Assembly: GCA_034008185.1 (NCBI GenBank)
Contig: CM067085.1
Span: forward strand, 75,318,275-75,382,274
Source: Gorsachius magnificus
Taxonomy: Eukaryota; Chordata; Aves; Pelecaniformes; Ardeidae
Direction: 5' to 3'
Length of the DNA: 64,000 nt
Part shown: one piece after another, positions 38,831 to 60,291 of the stretch
Numbering within the stretch: position 1 is the stretch's first letter
How the letters are laid out: each line of letters starts with the position of its first letter
Made by a program: the position numbers and the translations under genes
The notes under the pieces: generated by a model
The model's input: the letters and a program-made list of their open reading frames with translations, nothing else
Told to the model about the DNA's origin: nothing
Databases searched by the model: none

Positions 38831-40025
38831 AATCACTCTGGATCATCCTCAATACTTTATTAACTTAAAACATTGTTCCAATAAATATGTACCAATAAAC
38901 ATAAGACACTCCATAAAATCTAAATAAGGACATTTACAAACCTGTCAACAAAGTAAAAACAGCATTTTTTTTAAACTGAGGTACATGCAGGGTCATTTAA
39001 GGCAAATTCAGTCAATTATACTTTTATAATGATTCCTGCCCACCTCAGCCGAGCTTACCTTTAAAAATTAAAAAACGAAAACAAATATACAAATGATGCT
39101 ATTGAGTAGCTATTTTCCAGTAATTAGAACAAGCCCAGAGTGCGGAAGCCAGCAATGGTTTTCTGGACAAAAAGTCTGTGCCTCCCCAGTGCTCCTGCCC
39201 TCCTCAGTCAGGATCACTTGTTGGATGGGTTTGTTGTTATAAGGCATAACTCTGTGCTTTGGCTTTTCCACTTGTCTATCACAAGCTTCCTTCTCGCCAA
39301 TGGATGTAGCAAGAAGTAACCCCCCACGCCTCAAACACACGCACACAGCCAGGCCTTGCACAGACAGAGATGGCTCTGGGAGGATAAAAAGAGCCTCTCT
39401 GTAACTGTTAATGCAGCTCCTGATTTGCATCAGAACAAGTGAGAGCAGGATCAGGCCCAAGCTAATACCTTTGCTTGAAAACCAGCAAGATGTCAAACGG
39501 CACAGTTCAGTCCTGATCCTCCAGGTTTTCCTGACAGGAAACCAAGGGTGAGGCCACTCGGCTCCAAAACTCAACCAAGGCAAGCGCTCCCCACACCACA
39601 TGCTGATGGCTCTCTCTCATTACTATGTAAACACTGTTACACCCACGTGCCCCTGCAAGGTGATTCAAGCTACTGAAAACTTCAGGGGGTCCATCTTGGC
39701 CATGGGAGAAATATTTTCCAGCTTAAAGGTATTTGGTAGCTTATCCGTCTTTGGAGTATCAGGCTTCATATCTAAAAGGCTTATTTTCCAGTGTTATTTC
39801 AGAAATAGAGGGTGAGAGAAAGAGAGAAACCCCAGCTTTTAACTTCTGCTTTCACGGTCATTCAGGTTGAGCTCTCAATGCATGGCCCTGTCCTTTCCTC
39901 TCTGAGCTCCTGGTCAGAAAGGTAATGCCAGGGTCTGTGCTCAGGACAGGGCTCAGGTCCAGCAGGGAAGCTAAGGGAGTGTGTTCTCATAGTGTTGTAG
40001 GTGCTTTCCGCATTCCAGCTGGGCC
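38831..40025 (-). other. GFI1: GFI1 3' untranslated region (predicted)
   Basis: The region follows the GFI1 stop codon on the minus strand and runs to the first clear AATAAA. It becomes AT-rich toward its 3' end (about 38,800-39,100), as is usual for a regulated short-lived mRNA. The open frame at 39,110-39,601 on this strand has no recognisable content and is taken as chance. The length of about 1.2 kb is plausible for GFI1. The exact cleavage position is inferred. Confidence 0.6.
38856..38861 (-). terminator. Candidate GFI1 poly(A) signal AATAAA
   Basis: On the minus strand AATAAA occurs in the context TTAAGTTAATAAAGTATTGAG, about 1.17 kb after the stop codon. It is the first canonical signal I found in that direction. 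The downstream GU-rich element is weak, so another site could also be used. Confidence 0.5.
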
Positions 40026-49909
<9,884 letters not shown>

Positions 49910-51360
49910 GGTGGGCTGCTGTCACGGCCGGCCCGGCCGCGCTGCCTCTACAAGCGCCGGGCACGGCGGCGGGGAGGCGACCTGCGGGGAAGCGCCGAGC
50001 CCGCCGGTGAGGGCCGGGGGCGCCGGCCGGGAGGGCCGCTCGCCGGGGGCGGCGCGCAGGTGGCTCCGGCCGCCGCCCCCGGCCCCGCTCGCCTCGCCCC
50101 CCCCCCCCCCCCCGCCGGAGCGCAGCTACTCGGTGTCCCGCCGCTTCTGGCCAAGGCTGCCCCCACCGCCCCGCCCCGGCGACCCGACGGCGAGCGGTGC
50201 CCGGCCCGTCGGAGGAGGGATGCCGGCCCGACGGCGGCTGCCCGATGGCGGGGAAGAGGCAACCGCAGCGGCCGGGCGGTCATGTGCACACCCCCCACAC
50301 ACCCCCCCGATCCCTCGGCGGGAGCCCGGCCGCACCGCGCCTCCCTACCGGCGCCGCGGCGCCGCGGGAACGCACCCCCGAGGCGGCTTCTCGGTCCCCG
50401 CCACCCGGAACGGGCTGGAGGGCGCAGGGCTGGTACCGGGACGGGCGGGAGAGCCGTTACAAACCCGACAGCCTAAACCCGACGCCCGAGAGGCTGTTGC
50501 TGTCGGAGGGACTGATTCACCCATCCAGCGCCAACCACGATAAGGCGAAAACGAACAAAACGGAATCTCTCCTGCAAGCCCGCAGCTGTCGGCGCCGCGG
50601 CACCTTGCAGCTGCGGGCACCGAAAGCCGGGGCGGGGAGAGAGATGAGGTGGGAAACCTCCTGGCGGGGAGGGGGGGCTGCGGGGAGCGGGGTTGAGCGG
50701 AGCTGCGCCTCGGGGGAAGGCGGGAGAGGTTCACTCTCCAACCCGTCCAGCGCCGGGTCGTGACACTTGACACTTTGCAAAAAGCCAGTTTAAACCGCAT
50801 TTGTTTGGTTCTTTTGGGGGACTTCGGGGGGGTTGCTTCCTTCCCCCCCCCCCCCCAGCCCCGTCAGTGGCCTCAGGTTTGCGAAGGGGGCACGGAGGGA
50901 AGCTGCCCCGCCAAGCACCGGCCCGTCCGCGCCCCGCCGGGGAGGCACCGCCCCCGGGCACGGCGCCGGGCGGGCGGGTGGGAGCGTTGCCGGCCAGGCC
51001 CACCTGCGTCTCGGTTCATCCTTGAGCGGGGGCCGGCAGCGTGGCGGGGGGCGAGAAATCAAAGCGGCTCGATAACGCGTCGCCCTCCCCGACAGCAACG
51101 GCAGCCGGTGGGGGGGCTCCGGGAGCCGACGCCGCTTCTGCCGCGTGTTTTCGTCCCAGCGCGGCGCCTTTCCCTCCAACAGCCCCCCCTCCAAGGCCGG
51201 AGCCGTTGGCCCGAGGGCCGCGCGCGCGGCCGCTGCTGGCGCCTGGCGGCACGCGGGGCCCGCGCCCGCCAACGGCCGCCGCTGTGGGGGCGCGAGGCCG
51301 GCGCCTCCCCGAGCCGCCGCGGCTGAGGCGGGGCCGGAGCGGCGCGGGGGGGGGGGGAAG

Positions 51361-51462
51361 GAGGCAGCGAGGAGAGGCGAGGCGAGGCGAGGCGAGCAGG
51401 GCCGAGGAGAGGAGAGGCGAGGCGAGGAGGGGCGGTCAGGGGCGAGGAGAGGCGAGGGGGCG
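51361..51462 (+). repeat. Imperfect GGCGA/GGAGA tandem tract
   Basis: About twenty pentamer-like units of GGCGA and GGAGA, with a few interruptions, give a purine-rich plus strand. It is flanked by G runs (near 51,347-51,357). It lies in the CpG island, just 3' (in GFI1 sense) of the predicted non-coding exon, within the intron that would precede coding exon 1. Confidence 0.85.
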
Positions 51463-51525
51463 CTGCCACCCCGTCCCGCCCGCCGGCAGCTGCCCACGCG
51501 AGGCGAGGAAAGCGGGAGCGCTTAC

Positions 51526-51738
51526 CCATTTGGAGGGGTGAAGGAGGCTGGGCTGCAAGACGGGGTTTGCGCCGCAGCCGGCTAGTTTGTGACTTTAAAT
51601 TTAGCCTCCCTTTAAGGAGCAATGGTGCTTGAGTTGGCTTTCTTTTTTCTCTCTCTCTCTCTTTTCTGTCTCTCTCTCAACTCCTTCAGAGCTCGGCCCC
51701 CTAAACCACAAATTCCACTTCCTGAGCGTTAGGAGCTT
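51526..51738 (-). other. GFI1: Candidate GFI1 non-coding 5' exon
   Basis: On the minus strand a run of 25 T is followed immediately by GCAG, an acceptor-like 3' splice signal with edge 51,738. The segment ends at the donor AATGG|GTAAGC (edge 51,526). The roughly 213 bases between contain GA-rich repeats and no long frame from an ATG, which fits a 5' UTR exon. Alternatively, transcription may start within it and only the donor be used. Splicing would go to an acceptor a few bases before the start codon (for example GTGACAG|CAGCCCACC), which lacks a clear pyrimidine tract. Confidence 0.4.
51704..51725. promoter_or_regulatory. Adjacent RUNX and ETS motifs
   Basis: AACCACA (RUNX core, TGTGGTT on the other strand) at 51,704-51,710 is followed nine bases later by ACTTCCTGA (ETS/PU.1 core GGAA on the minus strand). 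Such pairs are typical of haematopoietic control regions, and RUNX1 is a known regulator of GFI1. Binding is inferred from motifs only. Confidence 0.4.
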
Positions 51739-51742
51739 CTGC

Positions 51743-51767
51743 AAAAAAAAAAAAAAAAAAAAAAAAA
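51743..51767 (+). repeat. A25 homopolymer
   Basis: Twenty-five consecutive A on the plus strand. Read on the GFI1 strand it is a T25 tract abutting GCAG, and so could serve as the polypyrimidine tract of an upstream splice acceptor. A further A run follows at about 51,774-51,782. Confidence 0.95.
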
Positions 51768-54330
51768 CCTTTTAAAAAAAAAGAGCCAAAGCCTCACAAA
51801 TCAGCACTGTTCCCCCTCCTCTCTTTCTCTCTCATTTTTCCTTAAATGAAAATGTCTTACCGTATTCCACCTCACAGGGCCCGCCGAAGTGACATCAAAG
51901 TGTCATTCTGGAATCGGGCGTTTCATTTCTCTCGGGGTTCTGCTCTAGAAATTACGCACATCTATCTGAACTATTCTTGGATCCCCTTCAACTTCCGCAG
52001 CGAGAACAAGTCACAGATTCAAAACACAGATTGACTCAAGGCGGGCAGAGCCAGCGGGCAGGGGACGGAGGAGCCCGGCAGCGGGGGGACGCGCCTGCCG
52101 CCGCCGCCGCCGAGCCCTGCGGGGCGGTAGAATCGGGGCTGAGGCAGGGCCCTGGGCGTCGGAGACCTCCCCTCGACTAGAAATAACTTGTTGTGGAAAA
52201 CTCTTTTGGGATAAATACGCCCAACGGCGCTGAAAATACCTTAAGACCCAAGCCTAGAGGTTTGCTCATTTCCCTTCGGATTTAGGTAATGGTTAAATAT
52301 GGAAGGGGTAGGCGAGATCCCCCACCACCACCACCACCACCACACCCCCCTCCCCGGCGCACGGTGCCGGCCGTAGCTCGAGTCAAACACGAAAGAGGAG
52401 GGGAGCCAGGCGAGAGGGAAGCGCTTGCCTTCCTCGCCGGCGGGCCGGTGCTCGGGCTGCTACCTCGGGGAGGGTCCGGGCGGCAGGCACCGGCGGCTGC
52501 GCGGCAGCCAGCTCAGCCCCCCCCCCCAACCCCGGCACCGTCTGCAAAGAGAAAAAGGGGTCTCGCCTTCCTTGACTCCCCCCCACCCCAAAACACAGTT
52601 TTCCAGGTGTAGCCTCGTATTCCTGAGGCAGCCGGGAAATCCCGCTGGGGTCTTCGATATCTTTCTGAGGCGGTTCCGGGCTTCCCGCTCGGATATTTTC
52701 AGGCTGACAGCAACTTCGTTTCGACGGCTGTAGGGCCGCCCGGAGGACGGCTCCGCAGCGAAGCGAATCGAGGTTTAACACCGCTTTCCCGTTCGGAGGC
52801 TGAGAGAGACCGAAATGGGACGAGGCGGGAGCAAACTTGAGCCGCCCCCTCCACCCCCCACCCCCACCCCCGGCAGCGTGCCGGCTTTGCGGAACAGGTG
52901 CTGTTCTACACCGCCACCCCACCCCCGAACTCTTCACCCCCAAAATTAGTCACTTTGTGCTTGTGAGCCCGCGTGGAGCACACGATTAACCTGACTTCCC
53001 AAAAAAATCTTCTACTAAGAGAGCGAACACCGCCGCGAGAAAAACTGCCCAACCTTTTGCATTGATGCTTTAGTAGTGACACAAAAGGAAGTTGAAGAAC
53101 ACGACCGACACGTCGCCCTTAACACCTTCGTTATTGCCGGAAAGTTCCTGCTGCTGGGCACAGCAGTTTTTTACTTGCGGCATCTGTGCACCGCGGTCTC
53201 CTTTTGCTGCGCCTTTGGTCGATTACTCTGAAAACCCATCACGCCGTCAGCTTTAAAAATACTTGCTGGAATCGGTAGAAATTACCGGATTAGAACAACT
53301 CGGTGTCATTTCATGTACGCGTTTTTCTTGACTCACTCTTTGTGACTTTTTGCGGAGCGGTCTTTCTCCCTTCGCCTCCGAAATGGGATGATAAACTTCA
53401 CAGCCTTTGCCGACCGGCGCGGGGACGGCGTGTCACGAAAGCAACGCAAAACATGACTGTCAGCTACCATTAGCGCTCGTAAACTGTTCTGGCCTGGTTA
53501 CAGTAAAACACATACCCGTCTTTATACAGCTAAGATTTAAAAAAAAAAAAAAAAAAAAGACAAAACAAAAAAGCAATTATACGGGTGCTTTCGCGCGCCT
53601 TAAAGCACGGAGATTCCCGCGCGGGAGATGCTCACTCGCTGCCACGAAGCCGGAGGCACCGCGCCGAGCCCCGTTATGCTCAGCCCACCTGCAGACGGGC
53701 ACTTTCTCACCTCCTGCTTCCCAAACAGCTTAAAAGCCGTCGGCAAAACCAGGGAAATCGAAGGGGAGAATCGAGCGAATCAATGCTGGATTGAGCGCAT
53801 CATCTCCCGCGGGAGGGTGGATGTTGCACGGGCACCGGGAACGGGCACCCGGCTGCTGGGGCGTCAGCTTTCCCAAACGGCTGGAGAGAGAACGGGAGCT
53901 TTGTTTCGTGATTTGCCAAACCAAGTGGCGCCCGAAACGCACCCTGTCTCCCCCGTTTCCCGCAGGACGGACGATCTGCTTTACGCCGCCGGTCAGGACG
54001 GGGCGAGTGGAACGCGGGCGCTGCCCGCCGAGCCGCGCCGGGGACGACCCCAGGCTCCCAGAAGGAGCCTTGCGCCGGCGTAGCTCTGTCGGGGGAAGGT
54101 GCTGCGCGGCCGGCAGCCTCCCGCCCGCGACCCGGCAGGCTCCGGGGGCCGGCGCGGGCTGCCGTTCCCGGGACCCGGCAGGCTCCGCACCGGGGCCCGG
54201 GGGGGGGCCGCCTCCCTCACCCCCGGGGCCCCGGGCAGGCGGCCCCGGCTCATGCTGGAGCGCGTGGGCTGTCTTCATCTTGTAGGCTCCCAGCCCTTTT
54301 TATCTGGAAGTCGCCCCTCGCGCGTTTTAT

Positions 54331-57300
54331 CGGGCAACCCAGAAATATATGCTGGGTGCTATCCCTACGGAACAAGGGACAAGCTGCAGCAGCTGCGATC
54401 CGTAGGTAGGGCCTGAAGGCAATTTCCACTCCTTAACCTTCAACAACCATTGTCCCACGGCTCTTTCCACCCCCGAGAGGAGCTTGCTGTCTGTAGTAAG
54501 ACGCTGAACGGAGGTGAAGGAAATAAGCTCCTACTCTTAGTTTATAGTATGACCTGTGTGCCACAGTTCAGCAGCCTTTAAGATGATCTTGTGCATGCGG
54601 TGGTCATCATGCGCCACTGCAAGAGCTGTGTGACAATACCAAGTGTTCTGTTTCCTAGTGTGAAAACGCCAAAAGCCAACGGTCCTGAGTTGGTGGAGGG
54701 ATGGGGATGGGGTTTAACAGCGCTGCTGTAATGCTTCCCCCAAAGGGAGTGGTATATTCAAAGTTAAACACAACAACTTGGTAAGATACGGTTGAATGCA
54801 ATGGTAAGTACATGATCGTTACCCCACAGTGACAAAAGAGGGGGAGAAATAAATAAAAAGGGGGTTAATCTAGAGTGGGATTATGTTATAGTTGTGCTCA
54901 AGACTGAAGAGCTACTCAATGTAATTTACTGCACTGTTCACAGCAGCTGCCTGATGTCACCATTAGTGGTAAGACATCAGATAAGGCACGAAAGGTGGTG
55001 GGATGAAGACGAGATCTTTGCGTTCAGAAGTGATGAGACACTTCGTAACAGGAGGAAGGATTTGCAGAACAGGATTTGACAGGTTAGCCGCTTGGTATGT
55101 AGGGGAGGAGAAGCAATTTCTTGCACGTGGAAGTCAGGACTGGGAGAAGGCAGCGGAGAGGGCGATTCTTTGGGGAACTCATAACATACACGCTTTAAAG
55201 TGATAAAACCTGAGATCACAAGTTATCCAGAACACTTTCACTACGAGAAGCTGCTAGAACTTGTAGCACTGTGCATTCTGTTGGGAAGTGTGTCTTTTTT
55301 TTTTTTTAATAACTTTTTGGAAATATTTAATTATTTTTAACATATCCCACTTATTATTTATTTTCCCCTAGCATTTTGTCACTACCTTCTTTATGTTTCG
55401 CCTTGTGGCATAAACATGTGCTATAAACACGTGAGACATTAATCAGTGATTTTGATAGCAATTTTTGAATTGCTGGGGAAACCAAAGTAATTTCTGCTGC
55501 TCTCAGGGCAGACTAGAAAAGTGAGGATCACTGTGAGCATGAACTGGAGAGGGAAAGTGACAGTAGGCTGTGGTGTTGAAGGCTGGGATGAAAAGAGGGA
55601 TTCCAGCTTTGGGAAAGAGCAGACTCAGAACTTACTCCAATATGAATAGAAGAAAGTTGCATCAATGGGTTACAGAATGTAGACTATGCAAAACGGTCTC
55701 AGGAATTTTAGTTCTCATAGCGGGACGGAAGAAATTGCAATCACTTATGCAACAGTGTACAATTTTAAGAGTATGCCACATGGCTCTTGTTTTGCATAAT
55801 TGTGAAATGAGGTATTAATTCCTGGAAAGGGAGGATGTTAAGCTGTTGTATCTTGGTCAATCTGTGTCCATGTATGCGTAGGCATGCACATGTTAGCATG
55901 TTTTCTCCACTCTGAAGCTCAGACTTCATGCTATATAGAGGTTACGTTGAAAGTCAATTTACCCTGTGCTTTTCATTCCATCATTCAGAATCTCTGGTTC
56001 TACAGGCTACTGTGTAAATGTATTTCACTGATTTTTCTTATGATGTGAGCTAGTTTGTAAAAAAAAAAAAAAAAGCAAAACCAACCAAAACCCTCAGAGA
56101 ATTACAAAAAATGTATTGTTGCAATTATTCTGATAAAAGTATTTCACAGAACAAAAATGAACTGCGTTAGATCCAGAAATCTGTTATTTGATACACAGCT
56201 CTCCTCTTCCCTCTCAATACACAGAGGCAGTAGCTGGTGTGTAATCAAACATAACACTGCAGTTTCCACTTAGATGGTACTAACTTCTATTTTATAGGTT
56301 GTTTTTTTATTTTAGCCTCCAGGACTAGCCTATTGGCTTTCCTAGGGGATTTGCATTATCCTCTACCTTCCTGCCAAATGAGTTCTATTATTTGGAGCCT
56401 GTACAGGTAAGGGAATTAGCAGCACATCCAGTCTAAACTGTAGATATTTTTATGCTAGTGTATCTTTAGGTCATTCTGGCTTAAAATATAAATGTTGTGT
56501 GAGCATTGTTTCGCTGAATCACTAGCATAGTCTCTGATAGAGAATCGTGATTACATTAAAAACCCCAGAGAAACACGCAATTCCTCCTGTGCTGCACTTC
56601 CACGAAAGGGCTGAGTACTGATTAGTTCAATGGTACAAGATTTACAAAGTGGTTTTGTTAAATTTATGCAACCCCCTATGTGAATACTTCTTTTAATCAC
56701 TTTCATAGCAATTTATTTTAGTTAAAATACTACATGAAATTGCACATACAGTTGAAAATTGAATTTAGTGGAAAATACTACTTTGTGGATGTGTAGGTAG
56801 AGGAGGCCTGGTTTTTGTCAGAAAACGTGACCAACATGAAAAATAGTCATTGAGCCGTGAATGCAATAGATGCTCCTTAACTTCACAGATGTACTTTTTC
56901 CCAAATATTCACATTCTCAGTTTTTCACAAATGTTACAAACTTGTAATACGTGAAATGAAATGACTGAAAAGAGATCTAAACATAAATGCTGTTATGACC
57001 TAAAATATCAATTCCCTTAGCCTAGAGAAATAAGAAAATGTAAATATAGAGGCTTCTCTAGCTAGTGAAGACATTTGATTATTGGATTGGGAAAGAACCA
57101 TTTTCACTACCAAATATAAAACATAATTTACGTGGAAACTCTGTATATAGCAGGGCACCCCTCTTCCCTATTTCACCTGTCTCCTCACCTGCAGCACCTG
57201 CATATTCAAGAACCTTAAGTTTTCATGTTTACGTGCTGCTTTTTACCTTATGCTTTTAGCATCCACACTGAGCTCTTACAGCCTACACCTAAAAGCAAAT

Positions 57301-59000
57301 CTAAGAGAACGGCAATATTTGTTAGGTCACACAAGCAAGGTCATGGTGCATAGTGTTAACTAGTATGCTTTATTTATTGACACGTTAGTAAATATCTAGT
57401 ATAATCTAATTATAATACACATAGGCAAAGAGATTAGTGTCATTTTTTGGCAGAATAGTTGCAGAAAAAGCAGGATGATTCTGAGTAGCCTTTATTGGGT
57501 TGTCTCCCTAGGATATTCTGTGCATAACTAAGTCTTCTGGGACCACAGGATGTCCAGTGATTCACCTTCGTCACTAGAAGAGATGCAGTTATTTGGATAA
57601 GGACTTTTGCTTTTCCTGTGATATTTTTATTTATGCTGTTATTCGGTATCAGTATTTATTCTATTAGTATACTTTAAAAACCACGAAAGTTCAGGAAATA
57701 ACCCTTGCCAACTAATCTCATTTGCTATCATTTGAACAGTAAGGCAGTTATTGCAAAATCATAACACTTCACTGTTCAAACAGACAGGATTTTTATGGCT
57801 CTCCAACTGAATTTTGTTCCTGCCACTTATCACAGAACATTACCTGTAAGAGAGACTTGCAGCTGGTATTGATGACAGGCAACAAGACATTTGTCACCTC
57901 TCCTCCTGGGCAACAATTATCCAGGTGCAAACATAAGTTACCAGATGCTCATTGGAAGGGGAAAAAAAGCAAATGTTACTTGTTAGTGAACAAAAGTGCT
58001 CCTGATTTGGTTTTGCATACATGAAATTTCCAACAGGGATCAGAATCAGTCAGCTAATCCACCTCAGAGACAGCAGTTTCCACAGTCTATACTGGGAACC
58101 ACGTATTCACCAGTAGGATATGGGCAGATTTTACAGAAATACTGAAGCAAGTTAAGAGCTGCAGAAATTGGTAACTTAGAATTTGTCACCCACCTGCTTT
58201 AAGATTTAAATTAGATTGCACTTGGGCAGAAATACTGTTGAGAGGCCTGGAATGTGCTGCTTCCATGTAGCCTTCCCTATCATTCTTTGAACATTTGTTA
58301 TCTCCTCAGTTGTGCTGTTTCTTTCTGAGGACACATTCAAAATAAAAGTAAAGGAAATGTCTAAGGGGACTAGCAGATGCATTCAGCAGTATGCTTCCAC
58401 GCTTTGGCAATTTTAAACAACTACACTGCTTCTCGTGGGTAGCAAAGACAGTTAACATATGTGCTGACTATCAGTGCCAACTTACGCATGGCTTTTTTTT
58501 TTTTTTTATCAATAGAACAGTTGCAAACATTGCTAGAAAAGAAGTCTTAAGGATTGTTTAATTATGTAAGATGGCAATAATAGCTGACATGAAGAATATT
58601 TTTTACTAGAATGTGTCTGAGAGGGGAAGTGAGTGTCCGTATGACAACAGTAGATTATCTTGTTCTGTTCAAGAAGCTGGGGCCATTTTACTGGATCTCA
58701 ATTTTCAGGAGACCGTGAAGGCAGAATGCTCAGCTCAGGCTTCGGTGCTTTGGCAAATCACAGCTGTTTGGTGACAGGACCAATAGCTTATTTCCTAGAT
58801 AGCTCTGCAATACAAAACTGTAGGATGACTGAACTTACATATTTTTACTACACTGACCATGCGATCGTTATAACTAACTGTAAGACATGAATAATTTTTC
58901 ACCTTATTTGAACTACCACTCTAACCTAGAGCCAGCAAGTAACTATGTGGTAACCAAGAGCTGTAGCTTAGAAGTGACTGAACAGTAAACGCTGCAACCT
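54331..59000. other. AT-rich intergenic DNA between GFI1 and EVI5
   Basis: No coding exon, RNA gene or recognisable transposon is seen. It includes homopolymers (T run near 55,294-55,306, A run near 56,059-56,074, T run near 58,494-58,507) and AT-rich sequence. Part of it may belong to a longer EVI5 3' UTR, because further AATAAA motifs on the minus strand occur at about 57,370 and 57,490. Confidence 0.55.
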
Positions 59001-59017
59001 TGTTAAATCATGAAAAA

Positions 59018-59147
59018 TTTATTTTCATTACATATATATGAAGGTAAAAGATTTCAGTCAATAGTGTTTTGAACACGCATTTCCAACATGAACCTGTTAG
59101 TGTAGCTAGGCTGAAACTTAATGTAAAGTTAGTGTTTTGCCTTTATT
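59018..59147 (-). terminator. Candidate EVI5 poly(A) signals
   Basis: Two canonical AATAAA hexamers on the minus strand, at 59,142-59,147 and 59,018-59,023, lie about 0.85 and 0.97 kb after the stop codon. Which one is used cannot be told from sequence. Confidence 0.35.
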
Positions 59148-59519
59148 CAGGAATTCATTTCTAGTGTGTATATACAGAATTCATTTTCCTGTTAGAATAC
59201 CAGAGACAGTAATATTGCAACATTTACATTCCTCATATAAAATGGTGTAATGTACATTTTCAGCTTGGTGTAGATATATAAATATGTACAAAATGAACAT
59301 TATTGTAATTAATATATTCAGACCAAGTATTATTTAGCAACATCAAAAGCAGATGCACATAGATTTACGTGAAAATGGTGAAACACACCTTTATGACATT
59401 AGTGACCATTATTTGCATATATGAAATAGTACAGATAAAGGCTCTTCTTTCAAGCCTTCTGTGGGCATCCAATAACGTCAGTAAAAACAAAAGTAATCGA
59501 GAAGCATAAGATAATTTTT

Positions 59520-59549
59520 TATATATATATATATATATGTGTGTGTGTG
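59520..59549. repeat. (TA)n(TG)n microsatellite
   Basis: About nine TA units pass directly into about five TG units. The tract lies in the predicted EVI5 3' UTR, where length changes would alter the mRNA but not the protein. Confidence 0.95.
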
Positions 59550-59985
59550 CCTCATGATCAGATGGTTTGCTAGGGTCCATCTTGATCACAAATGGATAAC
59601 AATGTAAAACATACACATTTGTTCAGAGCATAAAATATTGCACAACAGCAATTCTTTTGAGGAAAATAATTCCTGTGTTTGTGAACAGCAAAAATTGTTC
59701 TTATGCATTGAAGAAATTATATATTTGCATTTTCTAAACCAAGGAACATTCAGTAATACTGTCAGAACTGTCATCCATCAACAACTTCCCAGCCTGTTTT
59801 ATGGCAATGGTATGTCATTAGCAAGATTTGGCAAACAGAGAAGGCAGATAGACAGTATGTGTATGTATTTGTCACAGGCCAGACCAGATCCAAGTTACCT
59901 AAACCAACTGCTGGATAGTTTCAGTTATCTGACAATTTCACCCTTAAAGAAATACAAAAGTCTTCAATGCTAGTCACAGTGATAA

Positions 59986-60291
59986 TCACACAGTAGTAGA
60001 GTAAGATTCCATTCTTCTCTGCTTGGAAACCATCGTGTCTGAATTCCCAGTCTGAAGGGCACCTTCCTCAGTATCACTGTCACTGCTGTCTACAACTGTG
60101 TCATCCAAAGCCATCTGACCAGTCCTCCTGTGCAGATGAAAGTTCACCCCACTCTCCTGTATGGAGTTAGTTATAAAATCTTCATCAGAAGAATGAAATG
60201 ATTCATCATCTCCTGTGAAATGGTTGACAATGTGAATCCCATCAAAAGTGGGTTGGTCTGAGAAGTCTCTCTGGCCTTTTAGACATTTGAT
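59986..60291 (-). CDS. EVI5: EVI5, last coding exon (C-terminal 101 residues)
   Basis: EVI5 is a TBC-domain protein acting on Rab GTPases (Rab11 pathway), and is linked to centrosomes and cell-cycle control. This exon starts after TTCTAACAG at 60,291, in phase 0, with IKCLKGQRDFSDQPTFDGIH. It contains the conserved GDDESFHSSDEDFITNS block and an acidic SSDSDTEE stretch, and ends RMESYSTTV with TGA at 59,988-59,986. It matches the C terminus of vertebrate EVI5, not EVI5L as far as I can judge. The TBC and coiled-coil domains lie to the right, outside the window. The terminal STTV fits a class I PDZ-binding motif. GFI1 lies about 10 kb downstream on the same strand, the conserved order. Confidence 0.93.
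   Translation of the reverse strand: MKCLKGQRDFSDQPTFDGIHIVNHFTGDDESFHSSDEDFITNSIQESGVNFHLHRRTGQMALDDTVVDSSDSDTEEGALQTGNSDTMVSKQRRMESYSTTV

Larger units (their letters stand above)
59001..59985 (-). other. EVI5: EVI5 3' untranslated region (predicted)
   Basis: AT-rich sequence follows the EVI5 stop codon in transcript direction. AATAAA motifs on the minus strand at 59,142-59,147 and 59,018-59,023 are possible ends, and longer forms are possible. A TA/TG microsatellite lies inside. The plus-strand open frame at 59,638-59,973 is antisense to this region and has no recognisable content. Confidence 0.5.

Noticed and set aside
39110..39601. 163-codon minus-strand open frame next to GFI1
   Set aside because: It lies within the predicted GFI1 3' UTR and has no recognisable content.
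50790..51497. Open frame of 235 codons on the minus strand, and many others of 100-225 codons between 49.1 and 54.3 kb
   Set aside because: They lie in a GC-rich CpG island where stops are rare on all frames. They are mostly Pro, Arg, Ala and Gly, overlap one another on both strands, and show no domain.
59638..59973. 111-codon plus-strand open frame
   Set aside because: It is antisense to the EVI5 3' UTR, in AT-rich DNA, without motifs.
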